A DNA stretch of 64,000 nucleotides from Halalkalibacter krulwichiae (lineage in GTDB: Bacteria; Bacillota; Bacilli; Bacillales; Bacillaceae_D). The position numbers were made by a program, and so were the translations under genes. The notes beneath the pieces are model-generated. The model saw nothing but the letters and a program-made list of their open reading frames with translations. It ran no database searches and was not told the DNA's origin. Below are positions 49,903 through 58,791 of this stretch, piece after piece (the stretch's first letter is position 1; the number at the start of each line of letters is the position of its first letter). The stretch spans positions 3,805,501 to 3,869,500 of the forward strand of contig NZ_CP020814.1 in assembly GCF_002109385.1 (NCBI RefSeq). The letters are read 5' to 3'.

Positions 49903-51027
49903 TTAATTAGAATTCGTTAATGGGACACCAATTGCAACGATAGTGCCTTTTTTCGGCTTAGATTGAATATCGATTTCACCTTTGAGCATATTGACCCGTT
50001 CTCTCATCCCTATCAGACCAAAAGACCCTTCTTTTTTAATCGATGGTTCAAAGCCTTTGCCATCATCTTTTATTATCATTATAACCTTTGTTGGCTTGAT
50101 TTCAATTTTCACTTGTATTTCTCTCGGCTCCGCATGCTTATAGGCATTTTGTACTGCTTCTTGTACGAGGCGGAAAAGGGCAATCTCAAAATGCTGAGGA
50201 AGACGAACATCTCTTCCAAAATGCCTAAACTCAACCGCAACCTTGTTGTGCTCCTCAAATGTCTTTAAGTATTTGGATAGCGTAGGGATTAAACCGAGGT
50301 CATCAAGCGCCATCGGACGCAGGTCATAGATGATTCTTCTGACTTCTGCAAGGGAGGATTTAACTACTTTTCGTAAAGAGCGTATCTCTTCTAGCGCTTC
50401 TTCAGCGCTTTTTTCATGGTAAATTCGTTCAATTAGCTCAGAGCGAAGCATGACATTAGCCATCATCTGGGCAGGTCCATCATGAATTTCCCGCGACAAT
50501 CGCTTTCGCTCATCTTCTTGCGCCTCAATGATCTTCAGTCCGAATGCTTGTTTCTCTTTTGCATCTTCTATTACATCTGTGACAACTTTTAAATCACTTG
50601 ATAGAAAATTAAAGACAACCGACATCTGTCCAGCAAGCTGATCTGATCTTTCAACAGTATCGCGTAAATTAACAAGCCTTCTCTCAATCTGATCACGCTT
50701 TTCTCGTAGTTGCATTTCTTCTTGTTTGAGTACCGCCAGTTGAATTTGATAATCATTTGCTTGCTCGTAAGCTTCACGTACTTCTTCATTCGAAAAAGAT
50801 TCGAACGCTTTACTCACTTCAACTAATCGGTTTCTAGCAAACTTCGCATGCAACTGTATTCGGTCCGATTTCTCGATAACCGTAGCCACTTTCAAACGAA
50901 CTTCCACGAGTTCTTTTTCCAAAGCCTCTAATTCAGACCTAGATTGTTCTCCAATTTGGAAAATTTGCTCTCGACTATCCCCTACTGTCCCTAAGGTTTG
51001 CTCAATAATATCATCTAAAAAATTCAT
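49903..51027 (-). CDS. degS: Sensor histidine kinase DegS
   Basis: 374 residues from the ATG starting MNFLDDIIEQTLG. Cytosolic coiled-coil sensor region, DHp with REIHDGPAQMMANVMLRSEL and HATPase (QEAVQNAYKHAE, IKDDGKGFE, GLIGMRERVNML). Phosphorylates DegU. Confidence 0.96.
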   Translation of the reverse strand: MNFLDDIIEQTLGTVGDSREQIFQIGEQSRSELEALEKELVEVRLKVATVIEKSDRIQLHAKFARNRLVEVSKAFESFSNEEVREAYEQANDYQIQLAVLKQEEMQLREKRDQIERRLVNLRDTVERSDQLAGQMSVVFNFLSSDLKVVTDVIEDAKEKQAFGLKIIEAQEDERKRLSREIHDGPAQMMANVMLRSELIERIYHEKSAEEALEEIRSLRKVVKSSLAEVRRIIYDLRPMALDDLGLIPTLSKYLKTFEEHNKVAVEFRHFGRDVRLPQHFEIALFRLVQEAVQNAYKHAEPREIQVKIEIKPTKVIMIIKDDGKGFEPSIKKEGSFGLIGMRERVNMLKGEIDIQSKPKKGTIVAIGVPLTNSN

Positions 51028-51256
51028 GTCCGTCAAGCCCTCCACCAACCTCTTAAAACATAAACACTCTATTTGCCAAGTAAAATAATTTTCGCTATCC
51101 TTATTTTACAACATTCTTGAACAAATAACCTTTAATCTTTCAAATCAAATCTAGTAAGTGTTGGTTTTTTGAGCTGTAACACGACTATCGTATCATAGCT
51201 TTATTACATACAGATGTCTAAGTTTTGTAAAACTGTGAAAAAAGAAGGAGGATCTT

Positions 51257-51895
51257 ATGGCACTCTCATCGTACCAAACGGTAAAAGGACCTGGAGAACA
51301 CGAAATGATCGTGCAAAAGTCTAGGTTTATCGCTTTTTTTAATAGAGTCGAAAACGAAGCAGATGCTCAAGCCTTTATTGAAAAAATCAAAAAAGAACAC
51401 TGGAACGCCAATCACAACTGCTCCGCATACTTAATCGGCGAGCGCGATGAAATTCAAAAAGCAAACGACGACGGCGAACCAAGCGGCACCGCTGGCGTCC
51501 CGATGCTCGAAGTATTGAAAAAACGCGGCCTTAAAGACACCGTTGTCGTCGTTACCCGCTACTTCGGCGGCATCAAACTCGGCGCCGGCGGTCTTATCCG
51601 CGCATACGGCAGCGCGGTCAGTGAAGGCTTAAACGCAGTCGGCGTCGTCAAACGCACACTCGTCCAAGTCGTCCACACACAAGTCGACTATCACTGGCTC
51701 GGCAAAGTCGAACATGCCCTGCGTGAATCTCCTTACCAATTAAAAGGAATTGACTACCTCGAACAAGTTGATGTTCAAACATACGTAGAAATAGACCAAC
51801 TTGACGCATTTGAAGAATGGATCACGAATGTCACAAACGGCCAAGCTGCGCTGAAACGCGGTGCGGAGGTATATCTGGAAGTAGATGTGAAGTAA
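51257..51895 (+). CDS. yvyE: YigZ/YvyE family protein (IMPACT-like)
   Basis: 212 residues with AGAAGGAGGA upstream. N-terminal UPF0029 domain (WNANHNCSAYLIGERDEIQK, NDDGEPSGTAGVPMLEVL, RYFGGIKLGAGGLIRAYGSA) and C-terminal DUF1949-like domain. Divergent from degS, as in B. subtilis. Confidence 0.95.
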   Translation: MALSSYQTVKGPGEHEMIVQKSRFIAFFNRVENEADAQAFIEKIKKEHWNANHNCSAYLIGERDEIQKANDDGEPSGTAGVPMLEVLKKRGLKDTVVVVTRYFGGIKLGAGGLIRAYGSAVSEGLNAVGVVKRTLVQVVHTQVDYHWLGKVEHALRESPYQLKGIDYLEQVDVQTYVEIDQLDAFEEWITNVTNGQAALKRGAEVYLEVDVK

Positions 51896-51939
51896 GGCGG
51901 GGAGGCGGAGACTCGGCGAGAGTATTAGGTTTCTCGGCG

Positions 51940-52445
51940 GGTTTTCGCTTATTTCTGTGAGTTTTCCGCTTTTTTCGGCGGGTTCTCCTCTTTTTTCGGC
52001 GTCCTCTCTTTTCTTTTCGGCGACTTTCCTACTCTTTTCGGCGCACTCCTCTTTTTATCGGCTTCTCTCTTTTTTTCAGCGGGTTCTCCGCTTTTTTCGG
52101 CGTCCTCTCTTTTCTTTTCGGCGACTTTCCTACTCTTTTCGGCGCACTCCTCTTTTTTTCGGCTTCTCTCTTTTTTTCAGCGAGTTCTCCGCTTTTTTCG
52201 GCGTCCTCTCTTTTCTTTTCGGCGACTTTCCTACTCTTTTCGGCTTCTCGCTTTTTTTCAGCGAGTTCTCCGCTTTTTTCGGCGTCCTCTCTCTTCTTTT
52301 CGGCGACTTTCCTACTCTTTTCGGCGTCCTCCTCTTTTTTTCGGCTTCTCGTTTTTTTTCAGCGGGTTCTCGGCTTTTTTCGGCGTCCTCTCTCTTCTTT
52401 TCGGCGCACTCCCCTTTTTATCAGCGACCCATCTCGGCTTCTCTC
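51940..52445. repeat. Pyrimidine-rich degenerate tandem repeats
   Basis: About 500 bp of near-exact units carrying TTTTCGGCG and CTTTCCTACTCTTTTCGGC, with GCGTCCTCTCTTTTC recurring at roughly 80-100 bp spacing five times. One strand is almost only pyrimidine plus GG. It contains a fake ORF of low complexity. Between yvyE and the NERD gene. Confidence 0.85.
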
Positions 52446-52464
52446 TCCTCCGCAGCATATATGA

Positions 52465-53448
52465 TTAATTCCTCTTGCCTGTGCGCAAAGAAGATAGGTC
52501 ATATACTCTGCCTTTCTTTTCGCCTTTATAAGGTAGGTTCATTTTAGCTAATAGTCGTTTGACGACAGAATCGGAATCTATTTGTAAGTAGGAGCGGGCT
52601 TGGCGGTTCGAAATTGTGGAATTGATGACAAGTGCGTAGTCTCTTAATGCTTCAATGTGGGCGTCTTTATGCTTTGATTGGCATCTCTTGCAGTACCAAG
52701 TTCCGTAAATTCTCAGTAAAGGTCCTACTGAACATTTTGGGCAGAGAACTCCGTGGCATAATTCAGAAGGATTGATTTGATATTTTACTAGTATCTTGGG
52801 ATCGAGTGGGGTATGGTGTTTTATTAATAGGTTTTCTAACCTTATAAGTTCGGTTTCAGAAAGAATGTCTTCTTGAAAGTTTTGATCTAGGAGATTGATT
52901 TTTTCCGGAAGGGCGTCACGGTGGATGACTTTTTGCGCTAAGACTTCAGGGTCCATATTCGTACGGATGAGAGAATGAGGATTGCTGATGACAATGAGGG
53001 GGATAATAGGAAGATCGGCAAATTGATTTTGGGAGAGCCATCCTTGTAACAATGACTTATGTCGGTTTACTTGAATCAATGGATCAGGGTACGCTTTTTG
53101 TCTCCCTTCCACTTTCTGGATCAGCTGCTTAAAGTGCTGGTCAAAGAACAGCTCTCCTTTCATGTTTTTCACTTCTATCACTACGAAAAATTTCTTTGAT
53201 ATTACTAAAAAGTCCATTTGAAAATAATAGTGTTCATGCTGCAACCTTAAACTCTGCTTCACTTTGTAAGCTTCTTTTGCTAAAAAGCTTAGCGGATACT
53301 CTAGAGAATGTTCACCGTTATCACCGGCGAGCCGCTTCTCAAGGTCCGTTTGTAGTTCTGACCATTTAGGATGGGTCACTGGGAGCCTTTTTACTAGCAC
53401 TCGTAATTTTTCAATGGAAAGTGAGATTTCTCGTTCTTTATTGCCCAT
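52465..53448 (-). CDS. NERD-domain protein with zinc ribbon
   Basis: 327 residues from the ATG behind GGGAG. A nuclease-related (NERD) domain (~40-160; QMDFLVISKKFFVVIEVKNM) with conserved D...E-x-K, then LNDPN-like linker, a zinc ribbon CPKC...CKRC (~235-258) and a C-terminal helical DNA-binding region. Likely a DNA-interacting host protein. Confidence 0.85.
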   Translation of the reverse strand: MGNKEREISLSIEKLRVLVKRLPVTHPKWSELQTDLEKRLAGDNGEHSLEYPLSFLAKEAYKVKQSLRLQHEHYYFQMDFLVISKKFFVVIEVKNMKGELFFDQHFKQLIQKVEGRQKAYPDPLIQVNRHKSLLQGWLSQNQFADLPIIPLIVISNPHSLIRTNMDPEVLAQKVIHRDALPEKINLLDQNFQEDILSETELIRLENLLIKHHTPLDPKILVKYQINPSELCHGVLCPKCSVGPLLRIYGTWYCKRCQSKHKDAHIEALRDYALVINSTISNRQARSYLQIDSDSVVKRLLAKMNLPYKGEKKGRVYDLSSLRTGKRN

Positions 53449-53519
53449 CACATCACTCCCTTTTTCTATACTAATACGATAAAATAGATAAAAACTCCTC
53501 CATAGAAAGGTTGTTTACA

Positions 53520-53918
53520 TTGGAAAAAACATTTCAGTTAAGAACGAACCAGCGAGATGAAATGATTGATATTACTTCAACGATTGAGCGTTGGCTACAG
53601 GAAGAACACATTCGTGACGGGCTTTTAGTCGTCTCTTCCCTTCATACGACAGCTGGTATTACCGTCAATGAGAATGCAGATCCAGATGTAAAAACAGATT
53701 TTCTTAGACGACTAGATGAGGTATATCCTTGGGAGCATCCGAAAGATCTACATATGGAAGGCAACACAGCGGCACACTTGAAAACAAGTACGGTTGGGCA
53801 TGCGCAAACCCTGATTGTTTCAAACGGGCGTTTCATACTCGGGACATGGCAAGGCATTTACTTTTGTGAATTTGATGGACCACGTCATCGAAAATTCCAT
53901 GTAAAAGTCATTCAGTAA
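53520..53918 (+). CDS. YjbQ/UPF0047 family protein
   Basis: 132 residues from a TTG; AAAGG lies upstream. The pattern [38 protein letters not shown] and [15 protein letters not shown] is the secondary thiamine-phosphate synthase (YjbQ) family. Standalone gene followed by a terminator. Confidence 0.92.
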   Translation: MEKTFQLRTNQRDEMIDITSTIERWLQEEHIRDGLLVVSSLHTTAGITVNENADPDVKTDFLRRLDEVYPWEHPKDLHMEGNTAAHLKTSTVGHAQTLIVSNGRFILGTWQGIYFCEFDGPRHRKFHVKVIQ

Positions 53919-53946
53919 CTCCACTGCTTTTGTGGAGTTTTTTTCT
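53917..53946 (+). terminator. Terminator after YjbQ-family gene
   Basis: AACTCCAC and GTGGAGTT stem followed by TTTTTT. Confidence 0.9.
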
Positions 53947-54017
53947 GATTTTACATAGATTCACCTCTAAAGGAGATACTACCACAGACTTTGTTTTCCA
54001 AAAGAGGTGTGATGAAC

Positions 54018-56777
54018 ATGGAAATGATAAAACACCAGCTAACGAGACTTGATTCACCTGATGAACAGTTTGCCTTAACGGTTCATCTAGATCCGCACGA
54101 TTTCGAATTTGCGAGTGAGTTAGATCGCGACACAGGAACGAAAAAGACGTTTCTTCTTTCATGTAAAAAAATAATCGATAACCATTATCCAACAATCAAA
54201 GTTTCTGTCGTCCGTGTTGTTGTCAGTGGGTTATTGTTCACGACTATTCCCTATGCAACAAGCTCCGTTTCTGCACAATCTAGCAACGGTGATGCTACAG
54301 TGCAAGCAAATTCAATTTTCTACGAGGCTGGTCCTGGAGATTCGCTCTGGACGATCTCAAGAACGTTCAACACAACGGTTGAGTTGATAAAAAGAGCCAA
54401 TCACTTAACTTCTGATATCGTCCAGCCAGGTCAACGTCTCATTATCCCAAAAGCATTCCATACTGTAGCAGTCGGAGAATACTTATCGATTTTAGCTAGA
54501 AATTACGGCACAACAACAGCTGCTCTCCGCGAAGCCAACCATCTTTCAAGCGATACGGTGCGAATTGGCCAGACACTCGTGATCCCAACAATGGTAAACA
54601 ACAATCGTCCGAGTACATCTCAGCCTGCACAAAAAACAGACACTTATACCGTCAAGTTAGGTGACAGCCTTTCCGTCATCGCGCGTCAATACGGGACAAC
54701 GACGGAAGCTATAAGAAAAGCGAATCACTTATCTTCTGATCTGATTCGTGCCGGCCAAGTACTAGCCATTCCTTCAGACAGCGGAAATCAAGAGCCGACT
54801 TTTAAAATCCAGCCGACTGATCAAGTGTACACCGTCGTAGCTGGTGATCATTTATCTCTTATTGCAAGCCGATTTGATACGACAGTTGAAGCAATCCGAC
54901 AAGCCAATCATCTAACAAGCAATACCCTTCAAATTGGACAAAGGCTTGTCATTCCTGGAGCGAACCTTTCGCCTAATTTAACTAGCCCGCAAACTAGTCA
55001 AGCAAAGACGTACACCGTCGTCTCCGGCGACAGCCTTAGCGTCATCGCCGCTCGACATGGCGTTTCGACCAGTGATTTGCGCTCCGCTAATGGCTTGAGT
55101 TCTGATCTTTTGCGCGTCGGGCAAGTGCTCAACATTCCTAATGGGGCTAGCTCTCCTGTTCAATCTGTGTCGTCGTCGTACACCGTCGTCTCCGGCGACA
55201 GCCTTAGTGTCATCGCCGCTCGACATGGCGTTTCGACCAGTGATTTGCGCTCCGCTAATGGCTTGAGTTCTGATCTTTTGCGCGTCGGGCAAGTGCTCAA
55301 CATTCCTAATGGGGCGAGCTCTCCTGTTCAACCTGTGTCGTCGTCGTACACCGTCGTCTCCGGCGACAGCCTTAGCGTCATCGCCGCTCGACATGGCGTC
55401 TCGACCAGTGACTTGCGCTCCGCTAATGGCTTGAGTTCTGATCTTTTGCGCGTCGGGCAAGTGCTCAACATTCCTAATGGGGCGAGCTCTCCTGTTCAAC
55501 CTGTGTCATCGACGTACACCGTCGTCTCCGGCGACAGCCTTAGCGTCATCGCCGCTCGACATGGCGTTTCGACCAGTGATTTGCGCTCTGCTAATGGCTT
55601 GACTTCTGACCTTCTGCGTATCGGACAAGTGCTCAACATTCCTAATGGGGCTAGCTCTCCTGTTCAACCTGTGTCGTCGTCGTACACCGTCGTCTCCGGC
55701 GACAGCCTTAGCGTCATCGCCGCTCGACATGGCGTCTCGACCAGTGACTTGCGCTCCGCTAATGGCTTGAGTTCTGATCTTTTGCGCGTCGGGCAAGTGC
55801 TCAACATTCCTAATGGGGCGAGCTCTCCTGTTCAACCTGTGTCATCGACGTACACCGTCGTCTCTGGTGACAGCCTTAGCGTCATCGCTGCTCGGCATGG
55901 CGTCTCGACCAGTGACTTGCGCTCTGCTAATGGCTTGAGTTCTGATCTTTTGCGCGTCGGGCAAGTGCTCAACATTCCAAACAGCACACCACCTCAACAA
56001 ACAGAGGTACGTAAGACATTTACGTACACCGTCGTTGCGGGGGATTCCTTATCTACCATTGCGAACCGGTTTAATGTCACGGTTGATTCTATTCGCCAAG
56101 CGAATCACCTAAAGTCCGACTTGCTTCAAGTTGGACAGCGTTTGACGATTGCAGAAGGACTAAATGCGCCAACACAAACAAGCTTAAATTCCCTTTCATA
56201 TAAAACTCACACGGTTCGTTCCGGTGATACGATTTGGGATTTAAGTGTGCAATACGGCATTCCTCAAAGTGAGTTACTTAGAGTCAATCGCTTAACGACT
56301 TCCAGTAGACTTTCGATCGGACAACAATTGACTATTCCCGTCCATCACATTGCCGTTAAGCCGGTCAAAAGTCCGAGTCATGGAGAGCTGCTAGACTGGT
56401 GGACCGAGGCTCAATATGTTTTCCCTATTGGAAAAACAGCGAAAGTAACGGATATCGCTACGGGAAAGAGTTTTCATATTAAACGGACAATTGGAGCTAA
56501 TCACGCCGACTGCGAAACGCTTACGGTGAATGATACGAACATTGCACGTTCCATTTGGGGAGGATTTTCATGGACTCCTCGTGCGATCCTTTTAGAAGTT
56601 GATGGACGCAGGCTCGCAGCGAGTATGAGTTTCATGCCTCATGATGTCCAGTACATTCGTAATAATGGAATCACTGGTCACTTTGATGTGTATTTTTCAA
56701 ACAGTACGAGACATGTCGATGGACGTGCCGATGCGACTCACCAAGCTCAGGTCGAGCGTGCAGCAGGCTTGCGTTAA
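54018..56777 (+). CDS. LysM-repeat cell-wall protein
   Basis: 919 residues (start ATG 54018, GAGGTG 8 nt upstream; 54012 is also possible). After a ~95-residue N terminus with a hydrophobic segment (VVSGLLFTTIPYATSSVSAQ) come twelve LysM domains, six of them nearly identical. The C-terminal ~140 residues form a non-LysM domain containing HGELLDWWTEAQYVFPIGK and CETLTVNDTNIARSIWGGFS. LysM binds peptidoglycan glycan chains; the tail domain is of unknown activity. Repeat number could vary among strains. Confidence 0.9.
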   Translation: MEMIKHQLTRLDSPDEQFALTVHLDPHDFEFASELDRDTGTKKTFLLSCKKIIDNHYPTIKVSVVRVVVSGLLFTTIPYATSSVSAQSSNGDATVQANSIFYEAGPGDSLWTISRTFNTTVELIKRANHLTSDIVQPGQRLIIPKAFHTVAVGEYLSILARNYGTTTAALREANHLSSDTVRIGQTLVIPTMVNNNRPSTSQPAQKTDTYTVKLGDSLSVIARQYGTTTEAIRKANHLSSDLIRAGQVLAIPSDSGNQEPTFKIQPTDQVYTVVAGDHLSLIASRFDTTVEAIRQANHLTSNTLQIGQRLVIPGANLSPNLTSPQTSQAKTYTVVSGDSLSVIAARHGVSTSDLRSANGLSSDLLRVGQVLNIPNGASSPVQSVSSSYTVVSGDSLSVIAARHGVSTSDLRSANGLSSDLLRVGQVLNIPNGASSPVQPVSSSYTVVSGDSLSVIAARHGVSTSDLRSANGLSSDLLRVGQVLNIPNGASSPVQPVSSTYTVVSGDSLSVIAARHGVSTSDLRSANGLTSDLLRIGQVLNIPNGASSPVQPVSSSYTVVSGDSLSVIAARHGVSTSDLRSANGLSSDLLRVGQVLNIPNGASSPVQPVSSTYTVVSGDSLSVIAARHGVSTSDLRSANGLSSDLLRVGQVLNIPNSTPPQQTEVRKTFTYTVVAGDSLSTIANRFNVTVDSIRQANHLKSDLLQVGQRLTIAEGLNAPTQTSLNSLSYKTHTVRSGDTIWDLSVQYGIPQSELLRVNRLTTSSRLSIGQQLTIPVHHIAVKPVKSPSHGELLDWWTEAQYVFPIGKTAKVTDIATGKSFHIKRTIGANHADCETLTVNDTNIARSIWGGFSWTPRAILLEVDGRRLAASMSFMPHDVQYIRNNGITGHFDVYFSNSTRHVDGRADATHQAQVERAAGLR
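55011..56018 (+). repeat. Six 168-bp tandem repeats in LysM gene
   Basis: Units start at 55011, 55179, 55347, 55515, 55683 and 55851, each with TACACCGTCGTCTC(T)GG. They encode LysM domains 5-10 with linker NGASSPVQPVSS. Near-identity points to recent unequal exchange or slippage. Confidence 0.95.
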
Positions 56778-56795
56778 TTGAGATTAGCTCCCACC

Positions 56796-56832
56796 AAAAA
56801 AGAACAGCGGCTCAAAACGGGCCGCTGTTCTA
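56796..56832. terminator. Bidirectional terminator between LysM gene and opp operon
   Basis: AGAACAGCGGC and GCCGCTGTTCT stem with flanking A-run on the left; T-run on the minus strand. Serves both convergent units. Confidence 0.9.
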
Positions 56833-57747
56833 CTACTTCTCTACAACACGTGGATCAAGTGCATCTCGCAATCCATCTCCAATAAAGTTGAAGCACAGGA
56901 CGGTAATCAAAATCAACATTCCTGGGAAGGTTGGATACCACCAGGCTGTTCGAAAGATCGTGATGCTTTGCGAATCAGTTAGCATGTTGCCCCATGACGC
57001 ATGCGGCGGCTGGACTCCTAGCCCGAAGAAGCTAAGGGCTGATTCCGCTAGAATAAAGTTTCCAACTGCAAGCGTAGCGGCTACGATAACCGGGCCTAAA
57101 GCATTTGGTAGAATTTGTGCAAAAATAATGCGCGTGTTGGACATACCAATTGTTCTCGATGCGAGGACAAATTCTCTTTTTTTCAAAGTTAGAAATTCCC
57201 CGCGAACGACACGGGCCGTTCCTGTCCAGCTTAGTAGGGCGAAGACTAAAATTAATATATTAATCGACGGATCTAATAGCGCAACTAGAGTGATCAATAA
57301 GAAAATATTCGGGAACGCGAGAATGACATCAACCATCCTCATTAAGAAGGCATCAACGAGACCGCCAAAGTATCCGGCAATGGCTCCGATGACCGCTCCG
57401 ATCGTAACGGCTCCTAACATCGAGGCAAAGCCGACGTATAAGGATACTTGCCCGCCATAGAGCATCCTGCTAAATAAGTCACGACCGAGATGATCGGTAC
57501 CGAGCCAGTGCACAGCACTTGGTTCTGCTAGACGGTTACGCAAATCTTGATACGCCGGATCATGGGGAGCAATCACGGGTGCAAATACACAGGCGAGCGT
57601 AATCAACGTTAGCATCACAAGCCCGATAACGGCTAATTTATTTTGAAAAAATTTCGTTACAATGATGGAGATGAGGGAGCGACGTTCGCCGAGAACTTGA
57701 TTGTCTTTCACCTCAGGTCCATGTTGGAATTGTGGTTGTACACTCAT
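56833..57747 (-). CDS. Oligopeptide/dipeptide ABC permease, OppC-like
   Basis: 304 residues, six membrane segments, DppC-type N terminus and EAA loop (LILAESALSFFGLGVQPPHASWG). Inner membrane component of peptide importer. Last gene of the operon. Confidence 0.94.
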   Translation of the reverse strand: MSVQPQFQHGPEVKDNQVLGERRSLISIIVTKFFQNKLAVIGLVMLTLITLACVFAPVIAPHDPAYQDLRNRLAEPSAVHWLGTDHLGRDLFSRMLYGGQVSLYVGFASMLGAVTIGAVIGAIAGYFGGLVDAFLMRMVDVILAFPNIFLLITLVALLDPSINILILVFALLSWTGTARVVRGEFLTLKKREFVLASRTIGMSNTRIIFAQILPNALGPVIVAATLAVGNFILAESALSFFGLGVQPPHASWGNMLTDSQSITIFRTAWWYPTFPGMLILITVLCFNFIGDGLRDALDPRVVEK

Positions 57748-57761
57748 GAAGTCGTCCCTCC

Positions 57762-58709
57762 TTAATACTCGATGCGCGGATCTAATACCGCGTATAGAAT
57801 GTCTGCGACTAAGTTTCCGATAACGGTTAATAAAGCACCAAACATCGTAATGGCCATAATGACTGGATAATCGCGCTGGAATGTCGCATCAATAAATAAT
57901 TTTCCAATTCCAGGCCAGTTAAAGACCGACTCAACGATTGCAGAGCCGCCGATCATCGTTGGAAGCATTAAACCAAACATCGTGATGACAGGAATTAAGC
58001 CGTTACGAAGACCATGTTTGTAAACGACACGGCGTTCACGGAAGCCTTTTGCACGTGCGGTGCGAATATAATCTTGATTAATTACCTCAAGCATACTTGA
58101 GCGAGTATAACGTGTTAACCCAGCCATATCAGCAGTCGCTAATACAAAGGCAGGCAAAATCAAATGGTGCAAGCGGTCAAGAATGCTAAAATCTGCTCCA
58201 ATCGTTGAGATTCCGCCAACTGGTGTCCATCCTAATTGGACAGAGAACAGCATAATCAACATAATACCGAGCCAGAAATTTGGTGTGGCCAGTCCTAGAA
58301 AGGAACCGACGGTCACACCGTAATCGGTTAAGGAATATTGCCTTGTTGCTGAGATAACCCCGAACGGTATTGCAATAATCGCTGCGATAAAGAGTGAGGA
58401 AGCCATTAGAAGAATCGTGTTCGGCAAGCGCTCTAAGATCATGTCAGTAACCGGTATTTTTCTTGAATAAGACGTTCCGAAATCGCCTTGCGCCACATTG
58501 CCTAACCAGCGCATATATTGAACTGGAACTGGATCATTTAACCCAAGTCGTTCTGCTTGAGCTTCACGCACTTCTGGAGAAATTTCAGGATCTAAATTTA
58601 AAATTGCTGGTTTACCTGGTGCTGCGTACATAATCGCAAACGATAAGATCGATATTCCAAATAAAATGGGGATCATCATAATGACCCGTTTTATGATGTA
58701 ATTAATCAT
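57762..58709 (-). CDS. Oligopeptide/dipeptide ABC permease, OppB-like
   Basis: 315 residues from the ATG starting MINYIIKRVIMMIPILFG. Typical OppB fold with EAA motif (SAIVESVFNWPGIGKLFIDA). Pairs with OppC-like protein. Confidence 0.94.
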   Translation of the reverse strand: MINYIIKRVIMMIPILFGISILSFAIMYAAPGKPAILNLDPEISPEVREAQAERLGLNDPVPVQYMRWLGNVAQGDFGTSYSRKIPVTDMILERLPNTILLMASSLFIAAIIAIPFGVISATRQYSLTDYGVTVGSFLGLATPNFWLGIMLIMLFSVQLGWTPVGGISTIGADFSILDRLHHLILPAFVLATADMAGLTRYTRSSMLEVINQDYIRTARAKGFRERRVVYKHGLRNGLIPVITMFGLMLPTMIGGSAIVESVFNWPGIGKLFIDATFQRDYPVIMAITMFGALLTVIGNLVADILYAVLDPRIEY

Positions 58710-58791
58710 GATTACATTCCTCACAATCCCTCAAGATAATTTAGTAGAGTAGGAAGGGGAGGGTTTCCCCTTCCCCCCACTACTTGAAGGC

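Noticed and set aside
51957..52547. 196-codon plus-strand ORF of Phe/Ser/Leu repeats
   Set aside because: It is a translation of the low-complexity repeat block, has no ribosome site, and its 3' end runs into the opposing NERD gene.
54978..55835. Antisense ORFs (173 and 109 codons) in the LysM repeats
   Set aside because: Mirror frames of the 168-bp repeats with no initiation signals; the LysM frame is clearly the coding one.
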